Positions 60,177 through 64,000 of a stretch of DNA of 64,000 nucleotides are shown in pieces (the stretch's first letter is position 1; each line of letters starts with the position of its first letter). The position numbers and the translations under genes are program-made. Source of the stretch: Rhodococcus sp. SGAir0479 (GTDB taxonomy: Bacteria; Actinomycetota; Actinomycetes; Mycobacteriales; Mycobacteriaceae). Where the stretch lies: contig NZ_CP039432.1 in the NCBI RefSeq assembly GCF_005484805.1, positions 2,976,001 through 3,040,000 of the forward strand. The letters run 5' to 3'. The notes beneath the pieces are model-generated. The model was not told the origin of the DNA, searched no databases, and worked only from the letters and a program-made list of their open reading frames with translations.

Positions 60177-60803
60177 CTAGGACACCGGGGAGGCGGGGCG
60201 GCTCGGGGCGCCGACGCCTGCGAGCGCCGCATCCAGCTGAGCGGCCCAGCAGCGCACGATCTCGGTACGGCGCCGCGAGTCGTCGGTGAGGACGTCGGCG
60301 AGTCCGAGTCCGCGCGCCAGATCCAGGGTGGCCTGGACGAGCCGCCGCACGGCGGGGTCGGCGTCGTCGACGCCGAGGCTGGCCACCGCGGTGCGGTGCG
60401 CCACCCGGCCGAAGTGCTCCTCGAGCGGAACGACCCGCGCCCGCAGCGCGGGGTCGGCGGCGGCCGCGGTCCAGACCTGCAGCGCCGCCTTGAACAGCGT
60501 GCCGGTGTAGTAGTCGACCAGCCGGGAGACGACCGCCTCGGTACGCCGCTCCCCCTGGGGCAGTTCGGTCACCTCGCGCCGCGCCTGTTCCATCCGGCTG
60601 TCGAACATGAACTCGAGCGCGGCCGTGATGAGGTCCTCGCGCGTCGGGAAATGATGCTGGGCTGCGCCTCGCGACACGCCCGCCCGCTCGGCCACGACCG
60701 CGACCGTGGTGGCCGACCAGCCGAACTCGGCCAGGCAGTCGACGGTCGCTTCGAGCAGCCGATGCCTGGTCAGACGGCTTCGATCCTGTTGCGGTGCGCG
60801 CAT
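60177..60803 (-). CDS. TetR-family regulator next to the lipoproteins
   Basis: Repressor of 208 residues with HTH TRHRLLEATVDCLAEFGWSA, VAVVAERAGVSRGAAQHHFP (residues 10-55). ATG at 60803 is chosen because the fold begins soon after; an open frame extends upstream without a ribosome site. It is divergent from a 43-residue peptide gene, and the gap holds two AAGGGT-type motifs, so it probably controls itself, the lipoproteins and the peptide. M. tuberculosis has a TetR gene (Rv0681) at this place. Confidence 0.88.
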   Translation of the reverse strand: MRAPQQDRSRLTRHRLLEATVDCLAEFGWSATTVAVVAERAGVSRGAAQHHFPTREDLITAALEFMFDSRMEQARREVTELPQGERRTEAVVSRLVDYYTGTLFKAALQVWTAAAADPALRARVVPLEEHFGRVAHRTAVASLGVDDADPAVRRLVQATLDLARGLGLADVLTDDSRRRTEIVRCWAAQLDAALAGVGAPSRPASPVS

Positions 60804-60922
60804 TCGCGGGGTGTCCTCTCCAGCGTTCCGGTCGACTCGCGGTCGTCTCCCGGGAGTTCCTGTCGGCACCGTCACCCGCCTCGTGAGCGGGTTCCGGCCG
60901 ATCCAGTAAACACTGCACGAGT

Positions 60923-60935
60923 AAGGGTTACCTTC
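60923..60935. promoter_or_regulatory. AAGGGT-motif 1, candidate TetR operator
   Basis: AAGGGTTACCTTC, nearly palindromic (AAGG and CCTT). The same 13-mer with one changed base occurs 66 bp away. It lies 120 bp before the TetR start. The site also shares half of an IdeR box, so an iron regulator is the alternative. Confidence 0.5.
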
Positions 60936-60988
60936 ATCACATTTGCATTGCAGAACCAACTCGGGCACGTTACTAATTCAACTGAGGC

Positions 60989-61001
60989 AAGGGTAACCTT
61001 C
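60989..61001. promoter_or_regulatory. AAGGGT-motif 2, candidate TetR operator
   Basis: AAGGGTAACCTTC, one base different from motif 1 and in the same orientation, ending 40 bp before the ATG of the 43-residue peptide. Well placed to control its promoter. Confidence 0.5.
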
Positions 61002-61041
61002 CTTAGCCACACCTCATCTCTCTACTCACAGGAGTGCACTC

Positions 61042-61173
61042 ATGGGATCTGCCGAGTTCGTCACCGTGTTCGACTTCATCACCGACTTCGCCGGTGCTGC
61101 GGGCGACTTCTTCAGCGCCTTGAGCTTCTTCGCGGGCTCGCTGGACCTCGTCTCGGGCCTCGTTCCCGCCTGA
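61042..61173 (+). CDS. 43-residue amphipathic peptide, porin-like or pore-forming candidate
   Basis: Begins MGSAEFVTVFDFITDFAGAA and ends SLDLVSGLVPA. ACAGGAG stands 8 bases before the ATG, and a strong terminator follows 20 bp after the stop, so this is a complete small gene. It has no signal peptide, no Cys, Lys, Arg or His, a net negative charge, and a hydrophobic/acidic spacing that can form one long amphipathic helix. Length and composition recall the PorA/PorH outer-membrane peptides of Corynebacterium (40-60 residues), but I cannot show homology. It is divergent from a TetR gene with paired operator-like motifs. Confidence 0.72.
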   Translation: MGSAEFVTVFDFITDFAGAAGDFFSALSFFAGSLDLVSGLVPA

Positions 61174-61192
61174 CGCCGATCCCGAAATTCTC

Positions 61193-61233
61193 CGAACGGG
61201 GCCCGATCCGAGCACTGGATCAGGCCCCGTTCG
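61193..61233. terminator. Terminator of the 43-residue peptide gene, overlapping the hydratase 3' end
   Basis: CGAACGGGGCC and GGCCCCGTTCG arms with an inner GATCC/GGATC pair, then CGTTTTGG. The right part contains the stop codon of the convergent enoyl-CoA hydratase gene. Confidence 0.85.
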
Positions 61234-62035
61234 CGTTTTGGAACTCGACGGCCCACGACGGCGACCGCTTCTGCAGGAACGCGGTCATACCCTCGATCGC
61301 CTGCGCGGACCCGAACAGTGCCGCGGACTGTTCGGCCAGCCTGTGCCCGTATCGGTCGAAGTCCTCGAGCAACCGCATCGTCGTGAGCCTCTTCGACTCC
61401 GCCAATCCCTGCGGGGAACACCGTCCCAGCGTCTCGAGTAGTTCGGTGACCACCGCGCCGGTGTCCTGCACCGCCTCGCTGACCAGCCCGATCGCCTCGG
61501 CCTCGTGCGCGCCGAACTTCTCGCCCGTCAGGAAATAGCGACTCGCAGCGCGCGACGTGAGCCGCGGAAGCACCGTCAGCGAGATGATCGACGCGGCCAG
61601 TCCGAGCCGCGCCTCGGTGAGAGCGAAGGTGCAGTCCGGGCCCGCGACGACGATGTCGCAGGCGCCCACCAGTCCCATGCCGCCCGCCCGGACGTGCCCG
61701 TCCACCCGGGCGATCACCGGTTTGGGCAACTCGACGATCGCCCGCAGCAGATCGGTCATCTGCTGCGTCCTCTGCGCGGCCAGTTCGGCCGGCCCGACGT
61801 CGGGACCGGCGGAGCTCGCCTCCGACAGGTCCGCGCCGGCGCAGAACGTGCCTCCGGTGTGGGTGAGCACGACGGCACGCACCGCGTCGTCGCCGGCGGC
61901 GTCGGACAGTCCCTGCCGCAGCTCGGCCACCAGCCGGCTCGAGATCGCGTTGCGGTTGTGCGGCGAGTCGAGGGTCAGGGTGGCGCACCCGCCCGCGACG
62001 TCGTAGTGCACCACCCGATCCGTGGAAGTCGTCAT
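61220..62035 (-). CDS. Enoyl-CoA hydratase/isomerase family protein (EchA7-like)
   Basis: Crotonase-fold enzyme of 271 residues. Oxyanion-hole segments TFCAGADLSE and GHVRAGGMGLVGACDIVVAG are present; the second carries no glutamate at the place used by classical hydratases, while EARLGLAAS retains a glutamate in the later loop, so it may be an isomerase, lyase or atypical hydratase. Last gene of the accA2/fadE12/echA7-like operon, 10 bp after the dehydrogenase. Confidence 0.88.
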   Translation of the reverse strand: MTTSTDRVVHYDVAGGCATLTLDSPHNRNAISSRLVAELRQGLSDAAGDDAVRAVVLTHTGGTFCAGADLSEASSAGPDVGPAELAAQRTQQMTDLLRAIVELPKPVIARVDGHVRAGGMGLVGACDIVVAGPDCTFALTEARLGLAASIISLTVLPRLTSRAASRYFLTGEKFGAHEAEAIGLVSEAVQDTGAVVTELLETLGRCSPQGLAESKRLTTMRLLEDFDRYGHRLAEQSAALFGSAQAIEGMTAFLQKRSPSWAVEFQNANGA

Positions 62036-62045
62036 CGCAGCCTCC

Positions 62046-63209
62046 TCAGTACGACTTCGGCAGGCCCAGCGAATGCTGGGCGACGAAGTTGAGGATCATC
62101 TCGCGGCTCACCGGCGCCACCCGCGCGATACGGGCCGCGCCCAGCATCGCCGACAGGCCGTATTCCTTGGTCAGCCCGCCGCCGCCGTGCGTCTGGATCG
62201 CCTGGTCGAGGGTCTTGATGCTGGCCTCGGCCGCCGCGTACTTGGCCATGTTGGCCGCCTCGGCGGCGCCGAAGTCGTCGCCGCTGTCGTACAGGACGGC
62301 AGCCTTCTGCATCATCAGTTTCGCGAGCTCGAGTTCGATCTTGCACTGGGCGAGCGGATGCGCCAGACCCTGGTGCGCGCCGATGGGGGTCTTCCAGACG
62401 GTGCGCTCCTTCGCGAACTTCACGCCCGCCTGCAGTGCCCACCGCCCCATGCCCACCGCCATCGCGGCGCCCAGGATGCGCTCGGGGTTCAGCCCCGCGA
62501 ACAACTGCATCAGTGCCGCGTCCTCCGAGCCGACCAGCGCGTCGGCGGGCAGCCGCACGTCGTCGAGGAACAGCGTGAACTGGTGGTCGGGCTCGACGAT
62601 GTCCATCTCCATCGGCGTCGCGACGAAGTTCGCGGCGTCGGTGGGCACGATGAACAGTGCCGGCTTCAGCTTGCCGGTCCGGTGATCCTCCGTGCGCGCC
62701 ACCACGAGCACCGCATCCGCCTGGTCCACACCGGAGATGTAGATCTTGCTGCCCCGCAGCACCCACTCCTCCCCATCCCGTCGCGCGGTGGTGGTGATCT
62801 GGTGCGAGTTGGAGCCGGCGTCGGGCTCGGTGATCCCGAACGCCATGATCTTCGATCCGTCGGCGAGCGCGGTGAGCCACTGCTGCTTCTGCGCGTCGGT
62901 GCCGTACTTGCCGATGATGGTGCCGCAGATGGCGGGTGAGACGACGACGAGCAGCAACCCGGCCCCCTGCGCAGCGAGCTCCTCCTGCACCAGCGCCAGT
63001 TCGTAGATGCCCGCACCGCCGCCGCCGTACTCCTCGGGCAGGTTGACGCCCAGGAACCCGAGCTTGCCGGCCTCGTTCCACAGCTCGGTGAGCGGTTCTC
63101 CCCGGCGTGCCTTCGGCAGGACGTAGTCGACGTAGTTGAAGCGCTGGGCGAGCTTCGACACCGCCGCCCGCAGCTCCTTCTGCTCGTCGGTCTCGATGAA
63201 GCTGCTCAT
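62046..63209 (-). CDS. Acyl-CoA dehydrogenase (FadE12-like)
   Basis: FAD flavoenzyme of 387 residues; IMAFGITEPDAGSNSHQITT (FAD/substrate region), SKIYISGVDQADAVLVVART, THGGGGLTKEYGLSAML. ATG at 63209 (MSSFIETDEQKELRAAV) overlaps the accA stop by 4 bp; upstream frame is run-through. Order echA-fadE-accA matches M. tuberculosis Rv0971c-Rv0973c. Probably oxidises a branched or short acyl-CoA; the true substrate is unknown. Confidence 0.92.
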   Translation of the reverse strand: MSSFIETDEQKELRAAVSKLAQRFNYVDYVLPKARRGEPLTELWNEAGKLGFLGVNLPEEYGGGGAGIYELALVQEELAAQGAGLLLVVVSPAICGTIIGKYGTDAQKQQWLTALADGSKIMAFGITEPDAGSNSHQITTTARRDGEEWVLRGSKIYISGVDQADAVLVVARTEDHRTGKLKPALFIVPTDAANFVATPMEMDIVEPDHQFTLFLDDVRLPADALVGSEDAALMQLFAGLNPERILGAAMAVGMGRWALQAGVKFAKERTVWKTPIGAHQGLAHPLAQCKIELELAKLMMQKAAVLYDSGDDFGAAEAANMAKYAAAEASIKTLDQAIQTHGGGGLTKEYGLSAMLGAARIARVAPVSREMILNFVAQHSLGLPKSY

Positions 63210-64000
63210 GCGCTCTCTCCTTCTGCCCCGGCCTCGTTCGACGCCGGTGCTTCCACGATTGCCAGGACGGACCCGACGTCGACCTGCTGGCCGACGGCGA
63301 CGGGAAGTGCGGTGAGCACGCCGGACGTCGGCGCCTTGACGGTGTGCTCCATCTTCATGGCCTCGAGCCACAGGATCGGCTGGCCCGCGGTGACCTGATC
63401 GCCCTCGGCGGCCCCGAGCCGGATCACCGCGCCCGGCATCGGCGCGAGCAGTGACCCCTCCGCGACCACCGACGACGGGTCGACGAAGCGCGGGACGACC
63501 GTGAGCGCTACCGGGCCGAGCGGCGAGTCGACGCACACCGTGTCGCGGTACCGGGCGACGTCGAACCGGCGTTGCAGACCCGCGACGTCGAGGACGACGC
63601 ACTCGGGCGACGACGACACCGGCGTCACGTCGTCGAAACCCTCCGCCCGCAGTCCCGATCGGGTCGACAGGTAGCGCACCTCGTGCTCCCCGTGCGTGCC
63701 GGTGTACCGCTTGACCTGCGGCTGCGACGGCAGGTTCCGCCATCCACCGGGTAGCCCGCCCACCACCGGGGCGGCGGCGCGGTTGGCCGCGGCGTCGGCC
63801 AGTGCGGCCGCGAGGGCGGACAGCGACTCCGCCCGCTCGTCGGCGAGTGGGCGCGCGAGCACGTCCAACCCGTGGGTGTCGAAGAACGCGGTGTCGGTGT
63901 CGCCCGCCAGGAAGGCCGGGTGCCGCAACACGTTGACGAGCAGGTCGCGGTTGGTGCGCAATCCGTGCAGGCGGGTGCGGGCCAGTGCCGACGCCAGAAC
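63206..64000 (-). CDS. Acyl-CoA carboxylase alpha subunit (AccA2-like), C-terminal part
   Basis: Only the last 264 codons are in the window; the gene continues to the right. Seen are the end of the biotin-carboxylase domain (RTNRDLLVNVLRHPAFLAGD), the linker domain, and a complete biotinyl domain with [14 protein letters not shown]. Overlaps the dehydrogenase ATG by 4 bp. By order it corresponds to accA2 (Rv0973c); a partner beta subunit is expected just outside. Confidence 0.92.
   Translation of the reverse strand, partial: VLASALARTRLHGLRTNRDLLVNVLRHPAFLAGDTDTAFFDTHGLDVLARPLADERAESLSALAAALADAAANRAAAPVVGGLPGGWRNLPSQPQVKRYTGTHGEHEVRYLSTRSGLRAEGFDDVTPVSSSPECVVLDVAGLQRRFDVARYRDTVCVDSPLGPVALTVVPRFVDPSSVVAEGSLLAPMPGAVIRLGAAEGDQVTAGQPILWLEAMKMEHTVKAPTSGVLTALPVAVGQQVDVGSVLAIVEAPASNEAGAEGESA

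Noticed and set aside
60923-61001. Calling the AAGGGT motifs IdeR/DtxR boxes
   Set aside because: Each matches only about 10-11 of 19 consensus positions; the adjacent TetR gene is a simpler explanation. Kept only as an alternative.

Overview
The window is about 70% G+C, almost fully coding, and has no tRNA, rRNA, CRISPR array or intact transposon. Its gene content points to a mycolic-acid actinomycete close to Rhodococcus: an rpsL-rpsG-fusA-tuf string, a full mycofactocin locus, kshB behind a KstR-type operator, a perfect mycobacterial-type SOS box, twin DUF3558-type lipoproteins, and acyl-CoA carboxylase operons arranged as in Mycobacterium tuberculosis (accD1/accA1/fadE19/Rv2499c/citE and echA7/fadE12/accA2). 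Species cannot be fixed by reading alone.

Left part (1-21.7 kb). A giant NRPS gene on the minus strand runs off the left edge: an EntF/DhbF-like condensation domain, three A-PCP units with LCL-type condensation domains between them, and a fourth C domain. After a 375-bp gap come a PPOX-fold oxidoreductase and a FadR-type regulator. A compact minus-strand operon (20870-12725) encodes leucine catabolism from isovaleryl-CoA to acetoacetyl-CoA: accD1, accA1, acyl-CoA dehydrogenase, MaoC hydratase, CitE-type lyase and acetoacetyl-CoA synthetase, with 4-bp overlaps. A divergent TetR gene shares with it a 118-bp intergenic region holding two matching operator-like palindromes.

Middle (22-46 kb). 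This is a mycofactocin-centred island. Genes mftA-B-C-D, two FadH/OYE flavoenzymes and one SDR form a minus-strand operon; mftE-F-G form another; mftR-mftM run divergently. A frameshifted 13E12-type HNH gene with a perfect LexA box sits between the two mft blocks. Next to them lie a nicotinoprotein (NDMA-type) alcohol dehydrogenase, an aldehyde dehydrogenase, an acyl-CoA synthetase, an AcoR-like activator lacking the sigma-54 contact motif, and a GAF/winged-helix regulator: together an alcohol to aldehyde to acid to acyl-CoA route using mycofactocin as electron carrier. A 21-bp dyad occurs once before the aldehyde dehydrogenase and once before the acyl-CoA synthetase. kshB closes this part.

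Right part (46-64 kb). An SPW membrane protein and TetR gene, a MurI-like racemase, a ferredoxin-reductase-type flavoprotein, and a six-gene chain of Asp23/Gls24, AmaP-like and pentapeptide-repeat proteins with overlapping stop/start codons. A SnoaL-like/LysR pair shares a clear operator. The translation genes tuf, fusA, rpsG and rpsL follow, then two lipoprotein genes and a TetR gene. Divergent from this TetR is a 43-residue amphipathic peptide gene with a strong Shine-Dalgarno, paired operator-like motifs and its own terminator; I regard it as the least described item here. The window ends inside an echA7/fadE12/accA2-type operon.

Functions are inferred from motifs, length and order. Operator, promoter and terminator calls come from reading the bases and have not been tested by search.
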